NCBI RefSeq assembly: GCF_040545335.1
Contig: NZ_JBEPLU010000001.1
Location: 2,046,001-2,110,000, forward strand
Reading direction: 5' to 3'
Length of the DNA stretch: 64,000 nt
From: Phenylobacterium koreense
GTDB taxonomy: Bacteria > Pseudomonadota > Alphaproteobacteria > Caulobacterales > Caulobacteraceae
A program made the position numbers and the translations under genes. The notes beneath the pieces were generated by a model. That model was given only the letters and a program-made list of their open reading frames with translations, did not search any database and was not told the DNA's origin. Shown one piece after another: positions 50,658-58,942 of the stretch. Position 1 is the first letter of the stretch. Each line of letters begins with the position of its first letter.

Positions 50658-51602
50658 TTACTTGCCGGCGGCGGACAGGGCGTCCATCAGTTCCGGCACG
50701 GCGGCCTTGTAGTCGGCGACCAGGCCGAAGTCGGCGACCTGGAAGATCGGCGCGTCGGCGTCCTTGTTGATCGCGACGATCACCTTGGAGTCCTTCATGC
50801 CGGCCAGGTGCTGGATCGCGCCGGAGATGCCGACGGCGATATAGAGCTCCGGAGCCACGATCTTGCCGGTCTGGCCGACCTGGTAGTCGTTCGGGGCGTA
50901 GCCCGCGTCGACCGCGGCGCGGCTGGCGCCGACGGCGGCGCCGAGCTTGTCGGCGAGCGGCTCGATGACCTTCTGGAACTCTTCGGCCGAACCCATGGCG
51001 CGACCGCCGGAGACGACGATCTTGGCGCCGGTCAGTTCCGGACGGGCCGACTTCACCAGTTGCTGGTCGATGAACTTGACCTTCGCCGAGACGGCGCCGG
51101 CGGCGACGTTCTCGATCGAGGCCGACCCGCCTTCAGCCGCCGCCTTGAAGGCGGTCGGACGGACGGTGATGACCTTCTTGGCGTCGGCCGACTGGACGGT
51201 TTCCAGGGCGTTGCCGGCGTAGATCGGGCGCACGAAGGTGTCGGCGCTGACGACCTCGACGATTTCCGAGATCTGGGCGACGTCCAGCTTGGCGGCGATG
51301 CGCGGGCTGATGTTCTTGCCCTGCGAGGTGGCCGGGGTCAGGACCGCGTCGTAGCCCGCCATGAGCGGAACGACGGTGGCTTCGAAGGCTTCGGCCAGGC
51401 CTTGACCCAGCTCGTCGCTTTCGGCCAGCAGCACCTTGCGCACGCCGGCGACCTTGGCGGCGGCGTCAGCAGCGGCCTTGGCGTCCTTACCGGCGACCAG
51501 GACGTCCACGTCGCCCGAGAGGGCGAGGGCGGCGGTCACGGTCTTGTTGGTCGAGTCCTTCAGCGACGCGTTGTCGTGATCGGCGATGACGAGAACGGCC
51601 AT
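50658..51602 (-). CDS. etfA: Electron transfer flavoprotein subunit alpha
   Basis: This 314-residue FAD-binding subunit takes electrons from acyl-CoA dehydrogenases and passes them via ETF-ubiquinone oxidoreductase to the quinone pool. The C-terminal FAD domain has [49 protein letters not shown] and [11 protein letters not shown]. The start shares one base with the etfB stop (TAATG). Electron donors are likely the two acyl-CoA dehydrogenases in this window. Confidence 0.96.
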   Translation of the reverse strand: MAVLVIADHDNASLKDSTNKTVTAALALSGDVDVLVAGKDAKAAADAAAKVAGVRKVLLAESDELGQGLAEAFEATVVPLMAGYDAVLTPATSQGKNISPRIAAKLDVAQISEIVEVVSADTFVRPIYAGNALETVQSADAKKVITVRPTAFKAAAEGGSASIENVAAGAVSAKVKFIDQQLVKSARPELTGAKIVVSGGRAMGSAEEFQKVIEPLADKLGAAVGASRAAVDAGYAPNDYQVGQTGKIVAPELYIAVGISGAIQHLAGMKDSKVIVAINKDADAPIFQVADFGLVADYKAAVPELMDALSAAGK

Positions 51603-52348
51603 TAGAGCACCCCCGCGGTCTTGAGGTTAGCGACGAGATCGCCGGCGGTTTCCACCTTGATGCCGGCCGAGCGCTTGGCGGGCTCGGTGACCTTCAGAAC
51701 CTTCAGATGCGGCTTGGCGTCGACGCCGAGCGCGCTGAGTTCCTTGGTGTCGAGCGGCTTCTTCTTGGCCTTCATGATGTTCGGCAGCGAAGCGTAGCGC
51801 GGCTCGTTCAGGCGCAGGTCGGCGGTGACGATCGCGGGCAGGCCGACCTCGATGGTCTGCAGGCCGCCGTCGACTTCACGGGTCACCTTGGCGGTGTCGC
51901 CGGCCAGTTCGAGCGCCGAGGCGAAGGTCGCCTGCGGCCAGTCGAGCAGGGCCGCCAGCATCTGGCCGGTGGCGTTGTTGTCGCCGTCGATGGCTTGCTT
52001 GCCCATGATGACGACGTTCGGGTTTTCCTCGGCGATCACCGCCTTGAGGGTCTTGGCGACTTCCAGCGGCTCCAGATCCTGGTCGGTCTGGACCAGCACG
52101 CCACGGTCAGCGCCCATGGCGAGGGCCTGACGGAGGGTTTCCTGAGCCTGGGCCGGGCCGATGGAGACGACCACCACCTCGGTCGCCACGCCCTTTTCCT
52201 TCAGGCGTACGGCTTCCTCGACTGCGATTTCGCAGAAGGGATTGATGGACATCTTCACATTGGCGAGGTCGACGCCCGACTGGTCGGACTTCACCCTGGC
52301 CTTGACGTTTGAATCGATCACCCGTTTGACCGGGACCAACACCTTCAT
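51602..52348 (-). CDS. etfB: Electron transfer flavoprotein subunit beta
   Basis: This 248-residue AMP-binding subunit of ETF starts [19 protein letters not shown], and has [47 protein letters not shown] and [26 protein letters not shown] (the recognition loop region). It is the first gene of the etfBA operon, translationally coupled to etfA. The start at 52348 is standard. Confidence 0.97.
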   Translation of the reverse strand: MKVLVPVKRVIDSNVKARVKSDQSGVDLANVKMSINPFCEIAVEEAVRLKEKGVATEVVVVSIGPAQAQETLRQALAMGADRGVLVQTDQDLEPLEVAKTLKAVIAEENPNVVIMGKQAIDGDNNATGQMLAALLDWPQATFASALELAGDTAKVTREVDGGLQTIEVGLPAIVTADLRLNEPRYASLPNIMKAKKKPLDTKELSALGVDAKPHLKVLKVTEPAKRSAGIKVETAGDLVANLKTAGVL

Positions 52349-52506
52349 GGGTCGCTAGCGCCTCAAATTTGCTTTGTGAAAAATTCGGTCGGATGCGGCA
52401 TAACGGTTCTCCGCAGCATTGCAAGTCGGGCGGCTATAACAGTTCGCCGCATTTTCGGCGAAGGAAGCCGCTAGCAGGGCGGCCGAGCGACAACTAGAAG
52501 CACGCC

Positions 52507-52797
52507 ATGAACCGGACCATCGACCGCCTGAAACTGATCTTCCTGGGCCTCTTCGCCGTGATGAGCGCGGGGGTCTTCGTCTATCATGTGGGATGGGTGT
52601 GGCCGGGGCAGAAGTGCGAAGAGGCCGGGGACTGGTGGGACTGGCGCAGCCGGACCTGCGCCCATCCGATCCTGATCTCGGACATCACCGGGCGGGTGAT
52701 CAAGGACAACGCCACGCGCGAAGCGGCCGAGGCCCAGGCCGCCAAGGCCCGCGAAGGGGCCGCGCAGAGCGACCTGACCCGCCCCGCGGCGAAATAG
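52507..52797 (+). CDS. Small single-helix membrane protein, function unknown
   Basis: This 96-residue protein has one membrane helix (about 10-30, LIFLGLFAVMSAGVFVYHV), then a segment with two cysteines (QKCEEAGDWWDWRSRTCAHP) that could be disulfide-bonded in the periplasm, and an Ala/Glu-rich tail. No named family is recognised. It is divergent from etfB and convergent with the adenosyltransferase. The Trp/Cys segment looks conserved in style, so the gene is probably real. Confidence 0.72.
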   Translation: MNRTIDRLKLIFLGLFAVMSAGVFVYHVGWVWPGQKCEEAGDWWDWRSRTCAHPILISDITGRVIKDNATREAAEAQAAKAREGAAQSDLTRPAAK

Positions 52798-52883
52798 CGC
52801 TCCGGTCCGCCTAGCCCTCGGCGTTTATGGATGGCCAGGGCCTGGCGGCCCGGCCATGACGAACGAGTTTCAAACGCGATGGC

Positions 52884-53453
52884 CTAGCGGGTCGCGCCCG
52901 AGCGCCAGAACACTTCCGAAGCTCCGCGGTCATTGGCGTGACGGGCGGCGACGAAGAGGAAGTCCGAGAGGCGGTTCAGATACTTCATGGCCGCAGGGCC
53001 GACGGTCTCGCCGGCCTCGGTCATGGCGACGGCGACGCGTTCGGCGCGCCGGGCCACCGTGCGGGCCAGATGCAGGTGGGCGGCGGCCGGCGTTCCTCCG
53101 GGGAGGATGAAGGAGGCGAGCGGCGGCAGCCCGGCGTTCATGGCGTCGATCTCGCGCTCCAGGCGCTCGACCTGGCTCTCGACCATTCGCAGAGTCAGCG
53201 GCTCGTCCGGCCGCGGCGGGGCGGCGAGGTCGGCGCCCAGGTCGAAGAGTTCGTTCTGGACGCGGGCCAGCATGGCGTCGAGGTCGGAGTCGGCGGCGGT
53301 GTGCAGGCGGGCCAGGCCGAGGCAGGCGTTGGCTTCGTCCACCGCGCCGTAAGCCTCCACACGCAGCGCGGCCTTCGAGACCTGCTGGCCGGTGGCCAGG
53401 CGCGTGGCGCCGGCGTCGCCCGTGCGGGTGTAGATCTTGTTCAGGGTGACCAA
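52884..53453 (-). CDS. Cob(I)yrinic acid a,c-diamide adenosyltransferase, PduO type
   Basis: This 189-residue enzyme transfers adenosyl from ATP to cob(I)alamin to make coenzyme B12. The ATP-binding N-terminus LNKIYTRTGDAGATRL and ENA-like DEANACLGLAR, the LPGGTPAAAHLHLART motif and the end YLNRLSDFLFVAARHAN are all PduO type. A TTG start at 53453 fits relatives; a GTG ten codons upstream would overlap the HIG1 gene. No other cobalamin genes are nearby, so it may serve salvage. It lies five bases downstream of the HIG1 gene. Confidence 0.92.
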   Translation of the reverse strand: MVTLNKIYTRTGDAGATRLATGQQVSKAALRVEAYGAVDEANACLGLARLHTAADSDLDAMLARVQNELFDLGADLAAPPRPDEPLTLRMVESQVERLEREIDAMNAGLPPLASFILPGGTPAAAHLHLARTVARRAERVAVAMTEAGETVGPAAMKYLNRLSDFLFVAARHANDRGASEVFWRSGATR

Positions 53454-53458
53454 GCCGC

Positions 53459-53662
53459 CTAGCCCCCGAACTTGGTCCGCCACCAGACCGCCAGCACCAG
53501 GATGGCGATCGCTACAGCCTGCAGCACGACGCGAAGCCGCATCAGCTTGTTCGAGTAGGACCGGCCGAAGTCGCCGCCGCGGAACAGGGCGTAGAGACCC
53601 ACGAACAGGGTGAGGGTAACGGCGATCAGGCTGATCGGGATCAGGTAGGCGAAGATGTTCAT
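53459..53662 (-). CDS. HIG1/twin-transmembrane domain protein
   Basis: This 67-residue protein has two membrane helices joined by a GGDFGRSYSNKLMRLRVVLQ loop, the hallmark of HIG1-type proteins. Related proteins in mitochondria stabilise respiratory supercomplexes; in bacteria the role is open. The gene ends five bases before the adenosyltransferase start, which makes an operon likely. Confidence 0.88.
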   Translation of the reverse strand: MNIFAYLIPISLIAVTLTLFVGLYALFRGGDFGRSYSNKLMRLRVVLQAVAIAILVLAVWWRTKFGG

Positions 53663-53711
53663 GCGCGCAGTTTAGCCCCGAACCGATAGGCGAGCCTATG
53701 TATTCTCAAGC

Positions 53712-54329
53712 CTAGGCGTTTTCCGACGGACGCGGGCGGAAGCCATCGGCGATCAGGCCGATATGGCGATCCATGACCGCGCTCATGGTCTCGGCGTCGG
53801 CGTTTTCCCAGGCCGCCAGCCGGTATGTCCAGGCGTAGGAGGCCATCAGGGCGTCGACCATGAGGTCAAGGTCGCCGGCCGGATCGACGTCGCCGCGGGC
53901 CTTTCCTTCGGCCAGGCAGTCGCGGATGACGTTGCGCAGGCGCGGGTTGCGGCCATAGGGGCGGCTGGACGGCGTGAGGGCCCAGTTGTAGGCGGCGGCG
54001 ATGTGCGCAAGGAACAGCCGCGTGCGGCGGGTCTCGAACGCGTAGTGGATGGCGAAGATCGAGCGCAGGCGGTCCGAGGTCGAGCCCCGCAGGTGGGGCG
54101 CGAGGCGGTCGAGTTCGCCATAGAGCGCGTCCAGCCGGTCGGCCATCACCTGACTGAGGATGTCGCCCTTGGAGGAGAAGGTCGTGAACACGCTGCCGAC
54201 CGATACGGCGGCGAGCTGGGCGATCTCGCGCACGGTCGTGGTGTCGTAGCCCTTGCTCTCGAACAGTTCCCGGGCGGCGTCGAGGACGCGTTGGCGCGTC
54301 GCTTCCTTCTGCGTTTTCCGTACGCTCAA
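53712..54329 (-). CDS. TetR family transcriptional regulator (first of two)
   Basis: This 205-residue repressor-type protein has an N-terminal helix-turn-helix (RQRVLDAARELFESKGYDTTTVREIAQLAAVSVGSVFTTFSSKGDIL) and a helical ligand-binding domain. The start is most likely TTG 54329, which has GGGGAG seven bases upstream; an in-frame start at 54473 reads through sequence unlike any TetR protein. Ligand and targets are unknown. It lies 162 bases downstream of the second TetR gene, beyond a terminator. Confidence 0.88.
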   Translation of the reverse strand: MSVRKTQKEATRQRVLDAARELFESKGYDTTTVREIAQLAAVSVGSVFTTFSSKGDILSQVMADRLDALYGELDRLAPHLRGSTSDRLRSIFAIHYAFETRRTRLFLAHIAAAYNWALTPSSRPYGRNPRLRNVIRDCLAEGKARGDVDPAGDLDLMVDALMASYAWTYRLAAWENADAETMSAVMDRHIGLIADGFRPRPSENA

Positions 54330-54438
54330 GTTCTCTCCCCGGCCCCGCCAGGCGGGCGCCCACGATCTAGGGATGCATTTGCAGAATGATGCGACGGTTC
54401 GTCGCGGGGTAGAACCCCGAATTTCGGAGCTGAAATAA

Positions 54439-54469
54439 CGGAGCCCGAAGATCGCGTCTTCGGGCTCCG
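54439..54469 (-). terminator. Terminator hairpin between the two TetR genes
   Basis: Perfect 13-bp arms CGGAGCCCGAAGA/TCTTCGGGCTCCG enclose a five-base loop, followed on the minus strand by TTATTT. It lies 23 bases after the stop of the 54492-55145 regulator. Confidence 0.85.
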
Positions 54470-54491
54470 CCAAGCGTCAGTTCGGCCGGGC

Positions 54492-55145
54492 TCAGTCGCG
54501 GCGCGCGCCAGCCAGGATGACCCGAATCTGGTCTTTCGACTTGGCTTGCAGGGCTTCCAGGCTCCAGCCGCCGAAGATCGCTTCCTGATAGTTGGCCTGA
54601 TAGCTGTCGAACAGCATCTGGCTGCGCAGCTTGAGCTCGGCTTCCTGCGAAAGCTCGCCGCGTTCGACCGCAAGGGCGAGCTGTTCGTAGAACAGACCCT
54701 GGAGGGTTTCGACCGGCGGCAGGTTGCGCAGCTCCTGGCCTTGATCGGGCAGCCAGGAGATTCCGAAGGCGGCGCGGGCCAGCGGCAGGCGGCTCTTGTA
54801 GAAGGCGTAGCCGGCCGAGAAGAGCTTCACCAGGGTGTCGTCAATGCCGCGGCCGCGGGAGGCGGCTTCACGCATGGCTTCGACCAGGGCCTCGAGGTCC
54901 GCGATCATGATTTCGCGGAAGAGGTCCGATTTGTCGGTGAAGTTGGCGAAGACGGCGCCGGTGGACATGCCCGCCTCGGCGGCGATGTCCCGGATGGTCG
55001 CGCCTTCGTAGCCCTGCTCGGAGAACAGGCGGCGGGCGGCCGACAGAACCTTGGCCCGGGTTTGCTGCTTGGCGAGCGCGCGGCGGGTGGGGACGCGGAC
55101 CTGGGTCTCGCTGGCGACTTCGATGTTGCTGGGGACGTGCTTCAT
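54492..55145 (-). CDS. TetR family transcriptional regulator (second of two)
   Basis: This 217-residue protein has a TetR HTH (RAKVLSAARRLFSEQGYEGATIRDIAAEAGMSTGAVFANFTDKSDLF) after a basic 25-residue arm, and a C-terminal helical domain with TLQGLFYEQLALAVERGELS. Its ATG overlaps the stop of a 69-codon ORF (ATGA), so it appears translationally coupled to it. It sits between another TetR gene and an acyl-CoA dehydrogenase, and a role in fatty-acid control is a reasonable guess. Confidence 0.9.
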   Translation of the reverse strand: MKHVPSNIEVASETQVRVPTRRALAKQQTRAKVLSAARRLFSEQGYEGATIRDIAAEAGMSTGAVFANFTDKSDLFREIMIADLEALVEAMREAASRGRGIDDTLVKLFSAGYAFYKSRLPLARAAFGISWLPDQGQELRNLPPVETLQGLFYEQLALAVERGELSQEAELKLRSQMLFDSYQANYQEAIFGGWSLEALQAKSKDQIRVILAGARRD

Positions 55146-55351
55146 CGGGCGATCCTCACCATAGCCGTCGAGGCTCGCTGTTCGGACTCTACGCAATACT
55201 GTTTCACTACCTTCTCGAGCGACCTGGCGCCTTGCCGCGCGAAGGCATGGAGGGTTTCGCGCAGAACGGCGAGCGGCCGACTGGACTTTTCTACAGCTAG
55301 GTTGCCGCCCTCGGGGGGCCGGGCGGCGGTGACGCAGGTCGTCATGACCAC
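55142..55351 (-). CDS. Hypothetical 69-residue protein coupled to TetR gene
   Basis: A GTG at 55351 with AGAGG about seven bases upstream opens a 69-codon frame whose TGA overlaps the ATG of the TetR regulator. The product is basic and mostly helical (SSRPLAVLRETLHAFARQGARSLEKVVKQY) with two cysteines. I recognise no family. The coupling overlap and the ribosome site are the evidence; it could also be a leader ORF for the regulator. Confidence 0.5.
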   Translation of the reverse strand: MVMTTCVTAARPPEGGNLAVEKSSRPLAVLRETLHAFARQGARSLEKVVKQYCVESEQRASTAMVRIAR

Positions 55352-55678
55352 AAATTCCTCTTAGCCCTTCGTCTCGACACGTCAAAGCGGAGGGTTTGAT
55401 TAAGCGTGTTCAGCGAACTCGTTTCATGAAGCGGGTACGGACGGGCATGTAACGTGCTCCTGGCGGCTTTACCGTGTGGCGCAGCGTCGCAGACCGGCGT
55501 TTTCCCGTGGAAGGCAAGGGATTGTGCGCCCCCGGCGCCGCCGACAAAAAACCGTGAGTCGCTGAGCATGCTCGTACAACGCCGTGCGATGAGAGATGTT
55601 CTGCCGATAGCCCATCTTCGACCTCCACCCGATTCCTGACGCACGGAAAAGGCGAGTCCTCAATCGGCGGTTTTGATT
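55352..55678. other. Gene-free region upstream of TetR operon
   Basis: These 327 bases are lower in G+C than their neighbours and hold no convincing gene. Small palindromes occur at 55408-55418 (GTTC-AGC-GAAC) and 55382-55399 (TCAAA-N8-TTTGA), which could be operators for the divergent or neighbouring regulators. The end of the acyl-CoA dehydrogenase gene follows. Confidence 0.45.
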
Positions 55679-57322
55679 CTAGTTGGCGCCTTCCACCAGG
55701 CGGCGAGCTATGACCTGGGCCTGAATCTCGCCGGCGCCCTCGAAGATGTTGAGGATCCGCGCGTCGGCCAGGACGCGGCTGACCGGCTGTTCGGTGGCGA
55801 AGCCCGTACCGCCGTGGATCTGGACGGCGTTGTCGGCGGTGGCCCAGGCGACCCGCGCGGCCGTCAGCTTGGCCATGCCGGCCTCCAGATCGCAGCGACG
55901 GCCCTCGTCCTTGGCGGCGGCCGCGAACCAGGTGAGCCGCCGGGCGCCGAGCAGTTCGGCCGCCATCATGGCCAGCTTGTTGGCGACCCGGGGGAATTGG
56001 GCGATCGGCTGGCCGAACTGGCGGCGCGACAGGGCGTAGTCGAGGGCGAGGTCCAGGGCCGACTGGCCGACCCCTATGGCGCGGGCCGCGGTCTGGATGC
56101 GGGCGCTCTCGAAGGTGGCCATGAGCTGGGAGAAGCCCTGCCCCTCCTGGCCGCCCAGCAGGTTGGCGTGGGGCACGGAAAAGCCGTCGAAGGCGATCTC
56201 GTACTCCTTCATGCCGCGATAACCGATGACGCCGATCTCGCCGCCGCCCATGCCCTCGGCGGGGAACGGATTCTGGCCGGTCCCGCGCGGCTTTTGCGCC
56301 AGGAACATCGACAGCCCGCGGTGGTCCTTCGAGGCCGGGTCGGTGCGGACCAGCAGGGTCATCAGATCGGCGCGGGCGGCGTGGGTGATCCAGGTCTTGG
56401 CGCCGGTGACCTTCCAGACGTCGCCCTCGCGCACGGCGCGGGTGCGCAGCGAGCCGAGATCCGAGCCGGCCTCCGGCTCGGTGAAGACGGCGGTCGGGAT
56501 GATCGCGCCGGAGGTGATGGCCGGGAGGAAGCGCCGCTTCTGTTCGTCCGTGCCGTGGGCGATGATCAGTTCGGCGGCGATCTCGGAGCGGGTGCCCAGC
56601 GAGCCGGTCCCGATCCAGCCGCGCGACAGGGCCTCGGAGACCACGCACATGGCGACCTTGCCGAGGCCCGAGCCGCCATAGGTCTCCGGCGCGGTCAGGC
56701 CGAAAACGCCGAGGGCGGAGAGCTCCTCGATCAGCGGCAGGGGGATCAGCTCGTCGCGCAGGTGCCAGCCGTGGGCGAAGGGGACGATCTTCTCCTCGGC
56801 GAAGGCGTGGAACTGATCGCGCACCTGCTCGAGCATGTCGTCCAGGCCGCCGGCCTCCAGCGACGGGCGTCCGCGGGCCGCCTCCAGCAGCTCCACGATC
56901 CGCAGGCGTACGGCCTGGGTCGCGCCGGGGCGCAGGGCGGCGATGGCGGGGCTGAGCACCGCGCCGTCGAGATCGAGGTCGGCCGGGCGGAAGGTCTCGC
57001 CCTGGTTCATGGGCAGCCCCCCGGCGAGCTGGCTGAGATACTCGTAGCCGAGCAGTTGGGCCGGCAGCGCCTCGGCCTCTCCGAGCCGGCCCTCGCCGGC
57101 CAGCCGAGCCGCCCAGGTCGCGGTCTGGCGCAGGGTCATGGCGTAGGATGCGGCCCAGGCCAGGCCGTGGGCGACGTGCTGCTCTGCGTCCAGCGCGCGC
57201 CGGTCGAGCCGGCCTGCCGGGGCGACCCTTTCGGCGACGGCGCGCCTAGCCCGGGCGACGAAGGCTTCGGCGGCGTCGGCGGCCTGGGCGAGCAGGTTCG
57301 GGAGGTCGGGAAGAAGCATCAT
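55679..57322 (-). CDS. Acyl-CoA dehydrogenase family protein, long form
   Basis: This 547-residue protein carries about 170 extra N-terminal residues, largely helical, ahead of a standard acyl-CoA dehydrogenase core: FGLTAPETYGGSGLGKVAM, TAVFTEPEAGSDLGSLRTRA, KVTGAKTWITHAARAD, SRRQFGQPIAQFPRVANKLA and VQIHGGTGFATEQPVSRVLADARI. Several residues around the active site place it with uncharacterised long ACADs. It probably feeds electrons to EtfAB. It is divergent from the GST gene, with a GAAC-N10-GTTC palindrome at 57329-57346 in between. Confidence 0.92.
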   Translation of the reverse strand: MMLLPDLPNLLAQAADAAEAFVARARRAVAERVAPAGRLDRRALDAEQHVAHGLAWAASYAMTLRQTATWAARLAGEGRLGEAEALPAQLLGYEYLSQLAGGLPMNQGETFRPADLDLDGAVLSPAIAALRPGATQAVRLRIVELLEAARGRPSLEAGGLDDMLEQVRDQFHAFAEEKIVPFAHGWHLRDELIPLPLIEELSALGVFGLTAPETYGGSGLGKVAMCVVSEALSRGWIGTGSLGTRSEIAAELIIAHGTDEQKRRFLPAITSGAIIPTAVFTEPEAGSDLGSLRTRAVREGDVWKVTGAKTWITHAARADLMTLLVRTDPASKDHRGLSMFLAQKPRGTGQNPFPAEGMGGGEIGVIGYRGMKEYEIAFDGFSVPHANLLGGQEGQGFSQLMATFESARIQTAARAIGVGQSALDLALDYALSRRQFGQPIAQFPRVANKLAMMAAELLGARRLTWFAAAAKDEGRRCDLEAGMAKLTAARVAWATADNAVQIHGGTGFATEQPVSRVLADARILNIFEGAGEIQAQVIARRLVEGAN

Positions 57323-57393
57323 CGGGCGGAACTATATGGCATGTTCGCCGGGGCCGCCCGTACGCCTTGCCGAACATCGCCGGAGGAAGCGCC

Positions 57394-58026
57394 ATGCTCG
57401 TCGTTCACCATCTCAACGATTCCCGTTCCCAGCGTATCCTGTGGCTCCTGGAGGAGCTCGGGCTCCCCTACGAGGTCAAGACTTACCTCCGTGACGCCAC
57501 GACAAGGCTAGCCCCTCCCGAGCTGAAGGCGGTGCATCCGCTGGGCAAGTCGCCGGTGATCACCGAGGACGGCGCGACCATCAACGAGTCCGGGGCGATC
57601 ATCGACTATGTCCTGCGCCGGCATGCGGCCGGCCGATTGGCCCCGCCAATGGGCACGCCGCAGTACGAGGCGCATCAGCAGTGGCTGCACTACGCCGAGG
57701 GCTCGGCCATGCTGCCCTTGATGCTGCTGATGTATGTGAGCCGGCTGGGCGAGGCCGGCGCGCCGCTGCAGCCGCGCATCGAGGACGAGCTGGCCAACCA
57801 CCTGGGCTATCTGAACCGGTCTTTGGAGGGCCGGGACTACCTGATGGGCGCGGACTTCACCGCAGCCGACATCCAGATGAGCTTCGTGGGCGAAGTGGCG
57901 GGGGCGTTCGGCCGGTTCGAGGCCTATCCGAACATCGCCGCCTGGGTCCGCCGCTTCCAGGCCCGGCCCGCCTACCGTGCGGCGCTGGAGAAGGGCGGGC
58001 CGTATAGTCTGGGACCGCGTTCGTAG
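57394..58026 (+). CDS. Glutathione S-transferase
   Basis: This 210-residue GST has an N-terminal thioredoxin-fold domain (LVVHHLNDSRSQRILWLLEELGLPYEVKTYLR; LGKSPVITEDGATINESGAIIDYVLRRH) and a C-terminal helical domain ending DFTAADIQMSF...YPNIAAWVRRFQARPAYRAALEKGG. The catalytic residue is the Ser in the SRSQR turn, as in bacterial theta/beta-like GSTs. GGAGG precedes ATG 57394. It conjugates or reduces electrophiles; the substrate is unknown. Confidence 0.94.
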   Translation: MLVVHHLNDSRSQRILWLLEELGLPYEVKTYLRDATTRLAPPELKAVHPLGKSPVITEDGATINESGAIIDYVLRRHAAGRLAPPMGTPQYEAHQQWLHYAEGSAMLPLMLLMYVSRLGEAGAPLQPRIEDELANHLGYLNRSLEGRDYLMGADFTAADIQMSFVGEVAGAFGRFEAYPNIAAWVRRFQARPAYRAALEKGGPYSLGPRS

Positions 58027-58069
58027 TCAGGTCCTCCCCCGCTGAGGGGCCGGGCGGAACCTCGCCCGC

Positions 58070-58852
58070 TCACCGCGCCCAGGGATCGTCGAGGACGCCG
58101 TCGATGAAGTCGAAGACGGCGGCCTTGGTGAGGGCGTGGGGGATGGCGGAGAAGTGGTCGCAGCCGGGGATGGTCACGCCGCGGCCGTCGGCGAAGGCCT
58201 GGGCCAGGCGCTCGGGATCGCCATTGCTCTCGCGCTGGCCGGCGACCACCAGGACCGGCATCGGCAGGCCCGCGAAACCGGCGGTGTCGAGGGGCGGGTT
58301 CTTCACGCGGGTAAAGGCGGCCAGGGCCTCGCGGTCCTCGCCCTGTTCGTCGGCGAACTGACGGAAGCTGCGCAGGAAGGGCTCGGTGATGGTCTCGGGA
58401 TCCTCGGCCAGCATGGCCTGGGCCATGACGTCGCCGCGGGAACTGGGGCTTTCTTCCAGGAGCTTGTGGCCGACCCCGCCGAGGATGAGGTTGGAGAACC
58501 GCTCGGGCGCGTCCAGGGCGGCCTGGGCGGCGGTGCGCGAGCCCATGGAATAGCCGAAGAGGTCGACGCGGTTGATCCCCAGGTGATCGATCAGTTCGAC
58601 CACGTCGCGGGCCAGGCGCTGGCGGGCGTAGGACTCCGGATCGTGGGACTTGCCGCTCTGGCCGTGGCCGCGCTGGTCGAGGGCGATGCAACGGAAGCGG
58701 CGGCGTTCGAAGGCGCCGTACCAGCCGGTCCTCCGCCAGCCCTCGTTCCGGTTGGAGGCGAAGCCGTGGACTAGCAGGATCGCCCGCTCGTAGTCGGCGG
58801 GCGCGATGTCGTCATAGGCGATGGTGAGGCCGTCGGAGGCGGTGAAATCCAT
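58070..58852 (-). CDS. Alpha/beta hydrolase
   Basis: This 260-residue hydrolase has the nucleophile elbow FGYSMGS (GxSxG), HGFASNRNEGW for the oxyanion hole, MPVLVVAGQRESNGDPE with the acid region and GCDHFSAIPH with the catalytic His. It belongs to the broad esterase/haloperoxidase-like group; the substrate is not predictable. It ends 43 bases from the convergent GST gene. The ATG at 58852 gives the usual N-terminus. Confidence 0.92.
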   Translation of the reverse strand: MDFTASDGLTIAYDDIAPADYERAILLVHGFASNRNEGWRRTGWYGAFERRRFRCIALDQRGHGQSGKSHDPESYARQRLARDVVELIDHLGINRVDLFGYSMGSRTAAQAALDAPERFSNLILGGVGHKLLEESPSSRGDVMAQAMLAEDPETITEPFLRSFRQFADEQGEDREALAAFTRVKNPPLDTAGFAGLPMPVLVVAGQRESNGDPERLAQAFADGRGVTIPGCDHFSAIPHALTKAAVFDFIDGVLDDPWAR

Positions 58853-58942
58853 GGGCGTCCTGCGAAATCGATCTGGCGAATGACTTAAAGCGAAGCGGCC
58901 ACAATGAGCCGCAACGCGCCGATCGCCAACTTTGACGCAAGG

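Noticed and set aside
55469..55663. 64-codon minus-strand ORF in the TetR upstream gap
   Set aside because: Arg/Cys-rich product without family or ribosome site; a second frame on the other strand is equally open.
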